Source of the DNA: Raineya sp.
Lineage (GTDB): Bacteria > Bacteroidota > Bacteroidia > Cytophagales > Thermonemataceae
Length of the DNA stretch: 64,000 bases
Assembly: GCA_025454915.1 (NCBI GenBank)
Contig: JALONN010000008.1
Location: forward strand, 186,001-250,000
Reading direction: 5' to 3'
Under the pieces are notes generated by a model that saw only the letters and a list, made by a program, of their open reading frames with translations, was not told the origin of the DNA and made no database searches. Shown one piece after another: positions 9,241 through 16,418 of this stretch. The first letter of the stretch is position 1, and each line of letters starts with the position of its first letter. The translations under genes and the position numbers were made by a program.

Positions 9241-9615
9241 ATGAATAACCATAAATATAGAAAATTTTTAGGATATGAGGCAGGTGGAAAACAAATAACT
9301 TTAGGGGAATTAAAAACGTTTACATCACAAGAAATATCATGTATTCTTGGTGAAATAAGTACTTTGTCAAGTAAACAAATATTTCCATCCACAAGTTATG
9401 AAAATTATAGTAAGATTTATGCAGGACTTGGTAGATTTAGAGTATGTAATAATATTCGAATTTATACACTGAAAATAAGTAATACTTCATTCTTAATACT
9501 TCATATATGTAAAAAAAAAACTACTAAACTTGCACTTGATGTGAAAGAAAAAATTGTGAAAAAAGCTAAGTATTATGAACAGCACCTTAAAGAACAATAC
9601 CAAAACTGGATTTAG
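9241..9615 (+). CDS. HigB/RelE-like toxin candidate (phage Gp49-like)
   Basis: The 124-residue protein has a C-terminal half (about 58-112) that resembles the HigB/RelE (Gp49-like) toxin fold: LGRFRVCNNIRIY, then a hydrophobic strand (SFLILHICKKKT) and a final helix (VKEKIVKKAKYYEQHL). These toxins cleave mRNA on the ribosome and are neutralised by a neighbouring antitoxin. The N-terminal half is unlike a minimal HigB and may be a fused domain. The next gene overlaps its end by 41 bp, as expected for a translationally coupled pair, although that partner has no obvious antitoxin HTH. The first gene inside attL. Assignment rests on pattern only. Confidence 0.55.
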   Translation: MNNHKYRKFLGYEAGGKQITLGELKTFTSQEISCILGEISTLSSKQIFPSTSYENYSKIYAGLGRFRVCNNIRIYTLKISNTSFLILHICKKKTTKLALDVKEKIVKKAKYYEQHLKEQYQNWI

Positions 9616-9853
9616 CTCTATTGTAAATATTACAACAAGAGAAATCTCTGAAATAATGCAATTTAAAAGGCGTGAGAAAGCCAGAAATTGCCAAGTAATA
9701 GGCTTCATTAAAATGAAATCAAGTTCCTACACAGAAAAAAATCAAGTGAAAACCAATAGAAAAAAAAGAGAAGAACCTGATTTTACTATGGAGGATAAAG
9801 AATGGATCGATAAAATAGATTCAAAGAACATCACATTAGAAGATATTTTATAA
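9575..9853 (+). CDS. Small basic protein, possible antitoxin partner
   Basis: The 92-residue frame overlaps the toxin-like gene by 41 bp in another frame. An ATG at 9655 (MQFKRREKARNCQVIGFIKM) is an equally plausible start and would remove the overlap. The protein is basic in the middle (KTNRKKREEPDF) and acidic at the end. Its last residues, KNITLEDIL, closely match INNITLDDIL near residues 12-21 of the element's RepA-like ATPase. I do not recognise a domain. Position directly behind a HigB-like gene suggests an antitoxin or an accessory protein; this is inference from context. A clear terminator follows. Confidence 0.5.
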   Translation: MNSTLKNNTKTGFSSIVNITTREISEIMQFKRREKARNCQVIGFIKMKSSSYTEKNQVKTNRKKREEPDFTMEDKEWIDKIDSKNITLEDIL

Positions 9854-9880
9854 AAATACTTTACTTACACTATACATTTA

Positions 9881-9910
9881 AACACTTGAAAAACAAGTGT
9901 TTATTTTTTT
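9881..9910 (+). terminator. Rho-independent terminator of the toxin-like pair
   Basis: An 8-bp stem AACACTTG/CAAGTGTT (9881-9888, 9894-9901) with a 5-nt loop is followed by TATTTTTTT. Confidence 0.85.
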
Positions 9911-10211
9911 GTATATACACTCTAAAAATCAAAGTGTATATTGTAACTTGTTTATTTCTACCAATAGAACAAAAAAGCCTACCGACATTTGCTAAACCTC
10001 AAAAGGAGAGTGTAACATAAAATTGAAATAAAAATCATTTTTAAAAAATCTTTGATTTTAGCTTGTAACAAACGTATTCAAGAAAAAAAGCTAATTCTAG
10101 AGTGTAACAACCTAAAATACTATAAAAAAAGTTGTTAATGTGTGTTACAGTAAGATTGCACTTGATTAATGAGGATAACAATAGTTTTTTAATGTAAATG
10201 TCATTGTTACC
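9911..10211. repeat. Upstream region with TGTAAC repeats, putative operator or origin site
   Basis: This non-coding stretch before the RHH gene holds a hairpin (TATACACT 9914-9921 with AGTGTATA 9933-9940). TGTAAC occurs at 9942, 10011, 10064 and 10103, with inverted GTTACA at 10144 and GTTAC at 10206, next to the start codon. Two of the copies are longer (AGTGTAACA). Spacing is uneven (about 70, 53, 39, 41). The repeats could be binding sites for the RHH protein encoded immediately downstream, or part of a replication or partition site. Confidence 0.45.
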
Positions 10212-11351
10212 ATGAATAATTCTAATATTAACAAAAGCTATCAAGAAAGTCATGTTTCTATTGCTACACGAGTTCCATACAGCTTTAAACAGTCGTTATT
10301 GCGTGAGGCTTCAAAATTGGGTATAACGCTTAGTGAGCTTCTTTTTGATATATTAATGAACAATGGTTGTGAAAACTTCAATACAGAAGAATTAAATGCC
10401 ATCAAAAAGGAAAATGAGGCTTTACAAACTAAAATTTTAGAGTATGAAAGGCTTATAGAAGAAAAAGATGATGATGAACTTGAAGATGATTACTGGGAGG
10501 AGTACCAACAAATTAAAAGTTATACTGAAAGCCTCAAAGTAGCTTATTGTAAACTTCAAAAAGTAGCATTTGAAAATTTTGCAATGCTGGACTTCTATGA
10601 AAAGAGTGATATTGAAACATCAGAGGCTATACAGAAAAATATTATTCCTGATGCAAACGATAAAGCTCAAAATGCTTTGGAGGCTGTTATGGAAATGCTC
10701 ATCAAGAAAAATCCAAGTCTTGCCAAAGAACCTAAAGAAGCACTTTTAAAGGATATTCAAGATACATTTTTTGAAAACTATAATTTGCAGAGAATATTTT
10801 GGGATATACAGCCTGCTGATATTAGCATGAGAAGAATACACCTTGAAAACAATAAGTATGCTATTGTAGAGAGTTTTGAAAGTGAAATGACATCCGTAGA
10901 AGATGAAATTATTAGCCCTGATAACTTTGATTTGAAAGAAATAGAAGTTCTTTGTGATTTTGAACCACAGAAAACCATAGAAGAACTTATAGAAAGCCAA
11001 ATTTCATCTTTAAAATCTGATGAGCAATTAAGTAAATTGTTGAATACCAAAAAAGCTCAACAAACAATCCCCAAAGAAATAAAACCATTGCCTACTCCTG
11101 AAAAAATAGAAGAAAAGCCACAGGACCAGCAATTACCCGAATATAAGCCTAAAACAAGAAGTGAAAGCGTTTTGCATGAGTTGTACTTGAAAGGAGTGGA
11201 ATATATTACTCGTTCCGAGTTAAAAAAACTTGGCTTTAATGCTGGTCTGTTTGGTAATTTATCAGTCAGGGGTGGAAAATATGGACGCTATGAGCTTGTA
11301 AAAACGCCCAGCGAAAAAGTGTATAAATTACTTGTAATAGAGGGAAAGTAG
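10212..11351 (+). CDS. RHH-like DNA-binding protein with long coiled-coil region
   Basis: The 379-residue protein begins with a segment resembling a ribbon-helix-helix fold (about 14-50: VSIATRVPYSFKQSLLREA, then a helix LGITLSELLFDILMN). An acidic coiled coil follows (about 55-120, with EEKDDDELEDDYWEEY), then an acidic middle and a basic C-terminal module (about 315-379, RSELKKLGFNAGLFGNLSVRGGKYGRYEL) that could be a second DNA-binding domain. RHH proteins bind operators as dimers; on mobile elements they act as repressors, partition or relaxosome proteins. The TGTAAC repeats just upstream suggest self-regulation. It heads a four-gene run with the membrane block, 7 bp before the next gene. 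Exact function unknown. Confidence 0.65.
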   Translation: MNNSNINKSYQESHVSIATRVPYSFKQSLLREASKLGITLSELLFDILMNNGCENFNTEELNAIKKENEALQTKILEYERLIEEKDDDELEDDYWEEYQQIKSYTESLKVAYCKLQKVAFENFAMLDFYEKSDIETSEAIQKNIIPDANDKAQNALEAVMEMLIKKNPSLAKEPKEALLKDIQDTFFENYNLQRIFWDIQPADISMRRIHLENNKYAIVESFESEMTSVEDEIISPDNFDLKEIEVLCDFEPQKTIEELIESQISSLKSDEQLSKLLNTKKAQQTIPKEIKPLPTPEKIEEKPQDQQLPEYKPKTRSESVLHELYLKGVEYITRSELKKLGFNAGLFGNLSVRGGKYGRYELVKTPSEKVYKLLVIEGK

Positions 11352-11358
11352 AACTTAG

Positions 11359-12072
11359 ATGCAAGTCAGGAGATTTTTAAATATTGCCCGAAAAAACAAG
11401 TATATAGTATATACAGAGCCTTATAAATTGAATATTTGGGGTATTCGTAATGAAAATACACAAGCTAACAATTTTGATGATTGGATTGTATGTTTCTGGA
11501 AAGATGATAAAGGAAATTGGCAACTTAAAAGGTTTAATGCTTCTACTGACCCCGGCACTTTCTTTTTATTAAACCCTCTTGATAATTTAGGAACTGCTAT
11601 CTTAAAGCAAGGGCAATATTTAAACACTTATCAAGCTCAATACAATAGCCGTTTAGGTTTTAAAGCCTTAGAACTCGTACAAATTGAGAATGTAAGCATT
11701 ATCAGGGATTATGATAGAAACGCTGTTTTAGACTTTGATAATGGTAGAATTACGGTTGGTAAGTATGGTATCAATATCCATTCAGGAGCAAGCCCTAACG
11801 GAAAAAGTATTGCAGTTGATAAATGGTCTGCTGGTTGTCAAGTTTTCGGTGTTTGGGCAGAATTTGCAGAATTTACAGCCCTATGTGAAAAACATATTTC
11901 TTTACATGGAAATATATTCTCTTACACTTTGATAGATAGGAGAGCAGAACAAAGAGCCAAGAGGCGTATGTTCTTGGGGACTTTGGTAATTATTGTACTG
12001 GTTGGTGTCTTGATTTACTATTACAGAAAGGAGTTGTTAGGCTTTATTAGTAGTTTATTGAAACCTAAATAA
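11359..12072 (+). CDS. Membrane-anchored L,D-transpeptidase (YkuD)-like protein
   Basis: The 237-residue protein has no N-terminal signal but one C-terminal membrane helix (about 204-222, FLGTLVIIVLVGVLIYYY) followed by a short basic tail. The core around GINIHSGA (H141) and KWSAGCQVF (S157, C160) matches the YkuD signature, HxG then [ST]xGC, in which the Cys attacks the peptidoglycan stem peptide. The spacing is shorter than in secreted YkuD enzymes but fits the pattern seen in phage-type homologues (family knowledge). If the helix is a C-tail anchor, the catalytic part would be cytoplasmic unless another export route exists; this topology is odd. It forms a likely operon with the next two membrane proteins. 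Confidence 0.65.
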   Translation: MQVRRFLNIARKNKYIVYTEPYKLNIWGIRNENTQANNFDDWIVCFWKDDKGNWQLKRFNASTDPGTFFLLNPLDNLGTAILKQGQYLNTYQAQYNSRLGFKALELVQIENVSIIRDYDRNAVLDFDNGRITVGKYGINIHSGASPNGKSIAVDKWSAGCQVFGVWAEFAEFTALCEKHISLHGNIFSYTLIDRRAEQRAKRRMFLGTLVIIVLVGVLIYYYRKELLGFISSLLKPK

Positions 12073-12142
12073 TAATTACTTAATAAATAAAAATACTTCA
12101 ATAATTAAAGTAAAATATTTCAATCACTTAAATTTTAAAAAT

Positions 12143-12496
12143 ATGAGATTCTTTCTTATTCTATTGGCTTTAGCAGGTATTTTATTGGTTATGTTCAAAG
12201 ATAAATTACCATTCTTGAAAAAACCTGAAACGCAACCCAGTGCTGATGACAAACAAAAAACACCATCAAACACTGTAAAATCTGATTTTCCTATGTCTAA
12301 AGGTTCTACTGGTATATATGTAAAACAGTTACAAAAGGCATTAGGTATCAAAGATGATGGAGCATGGGGAAATATGACACAAAAGGCTTTAGAAGATGCC
12401 AAAGCTCCAACATCTTTTCAAAGTATGGCAGAATTAGAAAAGGCAATAGCCATGCTAAATGCTCACAAAGCTGCCCAAAATATTATCAAAATTTAA
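12143..12496 (+). CDS. Membrane-anchored peptidoglycan-binding (PG_binding_1) protein
   Basis: The 117-residue protein has an N-terminal membrane helix (about 2-17, FFLILLALAGILLVMF), a low-complexity linker (KPETQPSADDKQKTPSN) and a peptidoglycan-binding domain of type 1 (about 52-85). Its signature is visible as KGSTGIYVKQLQKALGIKDDGAWGNMTQKALED, reported here in parts: GSTGIYVKQLQ and DDGAWGNMTQKALE. Such domains grip the cell wall. With its helix the protein would link the inner membrane to the wall. Second of three single-span membrane proteins in a row on the mobile element. Confidence 0.7.
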   Translation: MRFFLILLALAGILLVMFKDKLPFLKKPETQPSADDKQKTPSNTVKSDFPMSKGSTGIYVKQLQKALGIKDDGAWGNMTQKALEDAKAPTSFQSMAELEKAIAMLNAHKAAQNIIKI

Positions 12497-12529
12497 AAAA
12501 TAATTAGAAACTACTAATCAGGAAGTATA

Positions 12530-12952
12530 ATGGAACTTGATAAAAAAACATTAATAGGCTTAGGCGTTGTGATAGTGCTTATAATAGCTGTATTCGCTTA
12601 TCTGGCTTATGATAAAAAGAAAAAAGCCAAAGCCAAAGCAGAAATAGATGCTCAGATTAGTTCTGGACAAAACACATTGTCTGGACAAGTTACAGCAGGC
12701 GTAAAACCCGACGATTCCTATGATGCCACAGCAGATGTTCAGAGAATTTTGAACGCAAAAGGATATATCAATGATGATGAAGAAGCTATTTATGATACTA
12801 TCAGAAAACTTGGTACTCGTTCAAGGCTTGTAAAACTTCGTACAGAATTTATGAGAGTTGAAGGCAAAGAGCTTGATGCATGGCTTGCTAGTAAAGTGTT
12901 TAACGATAGCGAAATGGCAACTTATAACAATTTAATTCAATCACTTAAATAG
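12530..12952 (+). CDS. Membrane-anchored annexin-like protein
   Basis: The 140-residue protein begins with one membrane helix (about 8-27, LIGLGVVIVLIIAVFAYL) and a Lys/Ala-rich tether. The C-terminal part (about 64-138) looks like one annexin-type repeat: DATADVQRILNAKGYINDDEEAIYDTI, then RSRLVKLRTEFMRVEGKELDAWL and a final helix. Annexin repeats bind membranes in eukaryotes; single annexin-like repeats are known in bacterial and phage proteins of unclear role. No type II calcium site can be confirmed by eye. It ends the four-gene run, followed by a terminator shared with the converging repressor gene. Confidence 0.5.
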   Translation: MELDKKTLIGLGVVIVLIIAVFAYLAYDKKKKAKAKAEIDAQISSGQNTLSGQVTAGVKPDDSYDATADVQRILNAKGYINDDEEAIYDTIRKLGTRSRLVKLRTEFMRVEGKELDAWLASKVFNDSEMATYNNLIQSLK

Positions 12953-13076
12953 TCAAGAATATTTCGTTTCAAAAGAAGTAAAAACACTAAAAAACCTTTG
13001 TTATCCTTATTTTTTGCTTTGTTTTCTACAAGCTATTTTACAAAGTTTTTTTAAGGATGTTTTCTATATTTAAAAG

Positions 13077-13107
13077 AAAATCCTATCTGTTTCGGATAGG
13101 ATTTTTT
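13077..13107. terminator. Bidirectional terminator between membrane block and repressor
   Basis: An 11-bp stem (13077-13087 with 13095-13105) with a 7-nt loop ends in T6 on the plus strand and in an A-run that gives T's on the minus strand. It separates converging genes. Confidence 0.85.
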
Positions 13108-13119
13108 GCTATATTAAGA

Positions 13120-13782
13120 TTAAGAAATTTCTAAGATAAATTTTTTATTAATTTGCCAAACTCTTTCTAACAATGAATTATTTATAAAATTATTTTCAAA
13201 TAAAAAATGATAATCATAACCATCTATCATTTGTGTAAAATACTGGGATATTATAGAAGAGTAATTGTTAAAAAAATCAATATCACTTTCACATTTTTTC
13301 ATACCATTTAAGACTCTATTCATATCAAACAAAATTTTTTCCTTCTCCTTTAAAGAGATAAAATTTGATAAATCAAATTTATATTGTTTTTCAAATTCTT
13401 TTGCTGTAGAAATATCTTTAAATTCTGCTCCAATAGTTAGTAAACCATAGATTGTTTCAAGAAGGATATTATAAAAACATTTAGTAATGTTATTTTTCAA
13501 AATTATAATGTTTGAATTAAATAACTCAATATCCTTTTCTAAGTCTTTAATTTTATCCTCGTTTGAATTTATAGAATTTTCTTCCTCTCCAAACAATAAG
13601 TATTTTACATGTACTCCAAGAGCTCCAGCAATTTTATGAAGTCTATTTACCGTGAGTTCAATTTTTCCTTTTTCAATTTTACTAATAATATCTTGGGAAA
13701 CATCTATTCTCTCAGCAAGTTCTGTTTGGCTGATTCCTTTTGATTTTCTTGTTTCAGCTATTTTTAAATATACACTAAGCAT
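13120..13782 (-). CDS. XRE-family HTH transcriptional regulator (element repressor)
   Basis: The 220-residue protein has a canonical Cro/C1-type HTH at residues 6-62 (RKSKGISQTELAERIDVSQDIISKIEKG), followed by a helical region of about 150 residues with no domain I know, including a coiled coil near 70-100. Proteins of this size and site commonly act as the master repressor of an integrated element. It faces leftward, away from the 13879 gene, so it and the replication/integration genes share the intergenic control region. Two nearly identical 16-bp direct repeats lie in that region (13822-13858). Confidence 0.8.
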   Translation of the reverse strand: MLSVYLKIAETRKSKGISQTELAERIDVSQDIISKIEKGKIELTVNRLHKIAGALGVHVKYLLFGEEENSINSNEDKIKDLEKDIELFNSNIIILKNNITKCFYNILLETIYGLLTIGAEFKDISTAKEFEKQYKFDLSNFISLKEKEKILFDMNRVLNGMKKCESDIDFFNNYSSIISQYFTQMIDGYDYHFLFENNFINNSLLERVWQINKKFILEIS

Positions 13783-13821
13783 TTACAAATAAAATACATT
13801 TTTATTAAAAAAAATATTTAA

Positions 13822-13858
13822 TAAATAATTGTTTTTAATTTTTAAATAATTATTTTTA
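13822..13858. repeat. Two 16-bp direct repeats, candidate operators
   Basis: TAAATAATTGTTTTTA (13822-13837) and TAAATAATTATTTTTA (13843-13858) differ at one base and are spaced 21 bp apart, two helical turns. They lie between the divergent starts of the XRE repressor and the small RHH gene, where an operator is expected. The sequence is very AT-rich, so some repetition is expected by chance. Confidence 0.5.
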
Positions 13859-13878
13859 CGCATAAAATCTTTAAAATT

Positions 13879-14067
13879 ATGAATAATATTCCTTTTACAT
13901 TTCAGATGCCTTTAGAGGTAAAAAACGCTCTCATAGGGCTATCGGCTAAAAGAAAGCAGTCCCAGCAATCAAATTCTTCAATGAAGGAAATTATTTTGGA
14001 GATGATACAAAAGGGTTTGCAAGCAGAGGAAGCAGAAAAAGAAAAAAAGTTTTCTCTCTCAGATTAG
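13879..14067 (+). CDS. Small RHH-like protein
   Basis: The 62-residue protein has a beta-strand-like start (IPFTFQMPLEVKNAL) followed by two helices with a basic middle (AKRKQSQQS, then MKEIILEMIQKGL). This layout is that of small ribbon-helix-helix regulators of plasmids and phages. It is the first rightward gene after the divergent operator region and could repress or activate the small-protein/integrase run. No direct evidence of targets. Confidence 0.6.
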   Translation: MNNIPFTFQMPLEVKNALIGLSAKRKQSQQSNSSMKEIILEMIQKGLQAEEAEKEKKFSLSD

Positions 14068-14136
14068 ATGCGTTCCTAAAAATATGGAACGGAAAATCAA
14101 ATTTTAATTTTTATAAACCTTTTAAACCCAAAAAGA

Positions 14137-14382
14137 ATGAACCCTGAAGAAACCTATCAAAACCAGTTCAAACGCTTAAAAGCAAGTAATTATCAGGCTT
14201 TTAAAAAGGTTAAAACTGATGAAAACGGAAATGTGATAATTGATGCAGAGTGGCTGTATAACAATCAGGCTTATACAGAATGGCAAAACTACTCTCAAGA
14301 CTCACAAGATAAAATATGTAAACTTGATTATCAGTTTACATTAGAAAAGTCAAAAGCTGAGAAATTAGGCTTTTTAGACTAA
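14137..14382 (+). CDS. Hypothetical small acidic protein
   Basis: The 81-residue protein (MNPEETYQNQFKRLKASNYQAFKK) is polar and rich in Gln, Asn, Lys and Tyr, with no membrane segment or motif I know. It is a convincing frame because it lies in a same-strand run of tightly packed small genes between two regulatory genes and the integrase and has an end followed by a hairpin. Function unknown. Confidence 0.6.
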   Translation: MNPEETYQNQFKRLKASNYQAFKKVKTDENGNVIIDAEWLYNNQAYTEWQNYSQDSQDKICKLDYQFTLEKSKAEKLGFLD

Positions 14383-14394
14383 AAATCAATAAAA

Positions 14395-14423
14395 AAGCCC
14401 TTTGAACTGCAATTCAAGGGCTT
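14395..14423 (+). terminator. Terminator-like hairpin in small-gene run
   Basis: A 12-base left arm (14395-14406) pairs with 11 bases (14413-14423) with one bulged base. The T-run comes eight bases later, so termination may be partial. Confidence 0.5.
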
Positions 14424-14453
14424 AAACAATTTTTTACTAAAAAATTACATACA

Positions 14454-14693
14454 ATGGCAAATCTAACAGAAAAAAGGCTAAAATACAAGCCTTTACCTAC
14501 AAAAAAAGCAGAAAAACAACCCCAAAACATCAAAAAAGCAATTTTTTCATGGGGGCAAATGAGTGTTAATACTAACATTCAGACCGAAGAACCATCCGCA
14601 GATGAGGATTTAAGTGTTTTTATCAATTTTGTATTAAGTAAAATTCAGGAAATTAGAAACTCTAAAACCAAAGATGGCTATGGAAACTGCTAA
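14454..14693 (+). CDS. Hypothetical small protein
   Basis: The 79-residue protein has a basic N-terminal half (TEKRLKYKPLPTKKAEKQPQ) and an acidic C-terminal helix (EDLSVFINFVLSKIQEIRN). It has no membrane helix and no motif I recognise. Its end overlaps the next start by 20 bp, and that gene in turn overlaps the integrase by 4 bp, so the three are probably translated together. Such small basic/acidic proteins beside an integrase are sometimes excisionase-like directionality factors, which is a guess here. Confidence 0.6.
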   Translation: MANLTEKRLKYKPLPTKKAEKQPQNIKKAIFSWGQMSVNTNIQTEEPSADEDLSVFINFVLSKIQEIRNSKTKDGYGNC

Positions 14694-14988
14694 AAACACA
14701 CCTGAGTTTGCAAAAAATCATTTGCTTGATAGCTTAGTTAAGGGGCTTTATAAAGTTATAGAAGAGACTGGAACAACTGAAGCGAGCCAATATCTATGCC
14801 AAATGTATTTTGAATTGTGTCAAATAAATCAGGAAGAATTTATTCCCGAAAATAGAAAAACTGATTTTTGCAATCCACAAAGTTACTTACTAACTGTAAA
14901 ATCACTCTCCAGTTTCATGTATTTTATTGATACTTTCAAATCGGATATAGAAGACTATTATAACGAACTAAAATCTACTCAACAATGA
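14674..14988 (+). CDS. Hypothetical helical protein coupled to integrase
   Basis: The 104-residue protein appears entirely helical (DSLVKGLYKVIEETG, EASQYLCQMYFELCQI, VKSLSSFMYFIDTFKSDIEDYY), with four Cys residues that do not form a zinc pattern. It overlaps the previous frame by 20 bp and its TGA overlaps the integrase ATG (ATGA), a strong sign of coupled translation. No known domain. A role in integration or excision control is suggested by position only. Confidence 0.6.
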   Translation: MAMETAKNTPEFAKNHLLDSLVKGLYKVIEETGTTEASQYLCQMYFELCQINQEEFIPENRKTDFCNPQSYLLTVKSLSSFMYFIDTFKSDIEDYYNELKSTQQ

Positions 14989-16340
14989 AAATAGGAATTT
15001 CTTTTAAAAAGAAGCAAAATAAAGGCTCTCAATATGCCTTAATTTATGCTGTAATATGTATGAATGGTGTACCAAAAGAGGCAAATACAGGCATCAAAGT
15101 ACACCCAAACGAATGGGCAGATGGTAAGCCAATAGGCTTGAATGAACGCTTTATAAATGAGAAGCTACAAGCAGAAAAGCTCAAAATTTTAGAGATATTC
15201 AATGATTTACTTGATAAAAAACAAGTAAATTCAGAGAAAATAGCTTTTGTATATGCAGAACTAAGAAAAGGAGTAAGTTTTGATACAGAAACAGCACTTG
15301 ATAACCTTAAAAACAAGAAAAAGAAAATTGAAGACACACAAAAGCAAGAAATGTCTATTATTAGCATTTTAAATGAGATTAATCAAAAAAAGTTCAAAAA
15401 TAAAATTATTAAAGCTCAAAATTGGGAGGGAAATCGGTGTATCATTGATAAAATTCGTATTTTCTTGCAAAGTAAAAATCTCGAAAATATAGGCTATAAT
15501 AAGTTTAAATACACACTATTTGAAGAACTTATAGACTTTTTGAGGTTTGCCAAGTTCTCAAAAGCTGGTATCACAAAAATACATGAACCTCGCTCAAACG
15601 CACATCTACGAAGAATAGCTCAAATGGTGAAGGCTGGTAACGAATATGCTATAAAACGAGGCTATACAGAAACATTCTTACCACAGTTTGACCACTTCAA
15701 AGATAATGCTAAGGAAACACCTTTTTTAACACATCAAGAGCTTTACAATTTAGAAAAGTTAGATTTATCACAGGATAAATATTTAGATGCTATCCGAGAT
15801 TGTTTTGTGTTTATGGCTTATACAGGATTCTTATTTTGTGATATAAAAGCCTTTAATCCTCAAAAACACTTGGAAACAGATAAGGAAGGTAGAATTTGGC
15901 TTATTAAAGGTCGTGAAAAAACAGGTACAAAGCAAATGTTGCCCTTATTGCCAAAAGTACAAGAAATCATGGATAAATGGGAGGGTGTTCCACCTCTTTG
16001 GTCAGAACCATATCATAATGAAACAATCAAAGTTTTGGCAAGACAGGCAGGTATCAAAAAGCATATCACTAATAGAGTAGCTCGTAAAACGGCAGGTATG
16101 GTATGGTTGAATGAAGGTATAAGTTTAGAGGTTGTTTCAAAAATGCTGGGTCATAAGAACGTCAGAATCACACAAAAGCACTATGCTCAAATTCAAAGGG
16201 AGAGAATGGCAAAAGAAACAGAACATTTGATGCAACCAAAACACATTCCAAAGGAAACATCACAAGTTCCAAATATGACACAGGGTAATATATTGGAATC
16301 GATTGCTGAATTAGTAGCTCAAAAGCTCAAAATAGCCTAA
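14985..16340 (+). CDS. Tyrosine recombinase (integrase) with altered active site
   Basis: The 451-residue protein has an N-terminal arm-binding domain (about 1-110), a SAM-like core-binding domain (about 125-235) and the catalytic domain (about 245-405). It joins the element to the tRNA-Gln 3' end. Of the usual residues, K312 (GREKTGT), R367 (box RVARK), H390 (LGH) and Y400 (KHYAQI) are present. The first Arg (expected in TGLR) is L283 in TGFLFCD, and the HxxR His is R364. Loss of the first Arg also occurs in Bacteroidota integrases such as IntDOT (established), but the R364 change is less usual. Starts on the ATGA overlap, ends before a strong terminator. Confidence 0.9.
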   Translation: MKIGISFKKKQNKGSQYALIYAVICMNGVPKEANTGIKVHPNEWADGKPIGLNERFINEKLQAEKLKILEIFNDLLDKKQVNSEKIAFVYAELRKGVSFDTETALDNLKNKKKKIEDTQKQEMSIISILNEINQKKFKNKIIKAQNWEGNRCIIDKIRIFLQSKNLENIGYNKFKYTLFEELIDFLRFAKFSKAGITKIHEPRSNAHLRRIAQMVKAGNEYAIKRGYTETFLPQFDHFKDNAKETPFLTHQELYNLEKLDLSQDKYLDAIRDCFVFMAYTGFLFCDIKAFNPQKHLETDKEGRIWLIKGREKTGTKQMLPLLPKVQEIMDKWEGVPPLWSEPYHNETIKVLARQAGIKKHITNRVARKTAGMVWLNEGISLEVVSKMLGHKNVRITQKHYAQIQRERMAKETEHLMQPKHIPKETSQVPNMTQGNILESIAELVAQKLKIA

Positions 16341-16349
16341 AATAAAAGT

Positions 16350-16388
16350 AAAGCCTTTCAAGTTTACCGCTCCTTGAAAGGCTTTTAA
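16350..16388 (+). terminator. Rho-independent terminator of the integrase operon
   Basis: A perfect 13-bp stem (16350-16362 with 16373-16385) with a 10-nt loop ends in TTTT. Confidence 0.85.
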
Positions 16389-16418
16389 ATATTTTGTAAT
16401 CAAACAATATGTAAATAT

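Noticed and set aside
9575..9853. Calling the second gene a proven antitoxin
   Set aside because: No HTH, RHH or other antitoxin domain is visible; position alone is not enough.
10041..10253. Leftward 70-residue frame across the TGTAAC repeats
   Set aside because: Hydrophobic, Ile/Leu/Asn-rich translation of AT-rich non-coding DNA, and it overlaps the start of the RHH gene.
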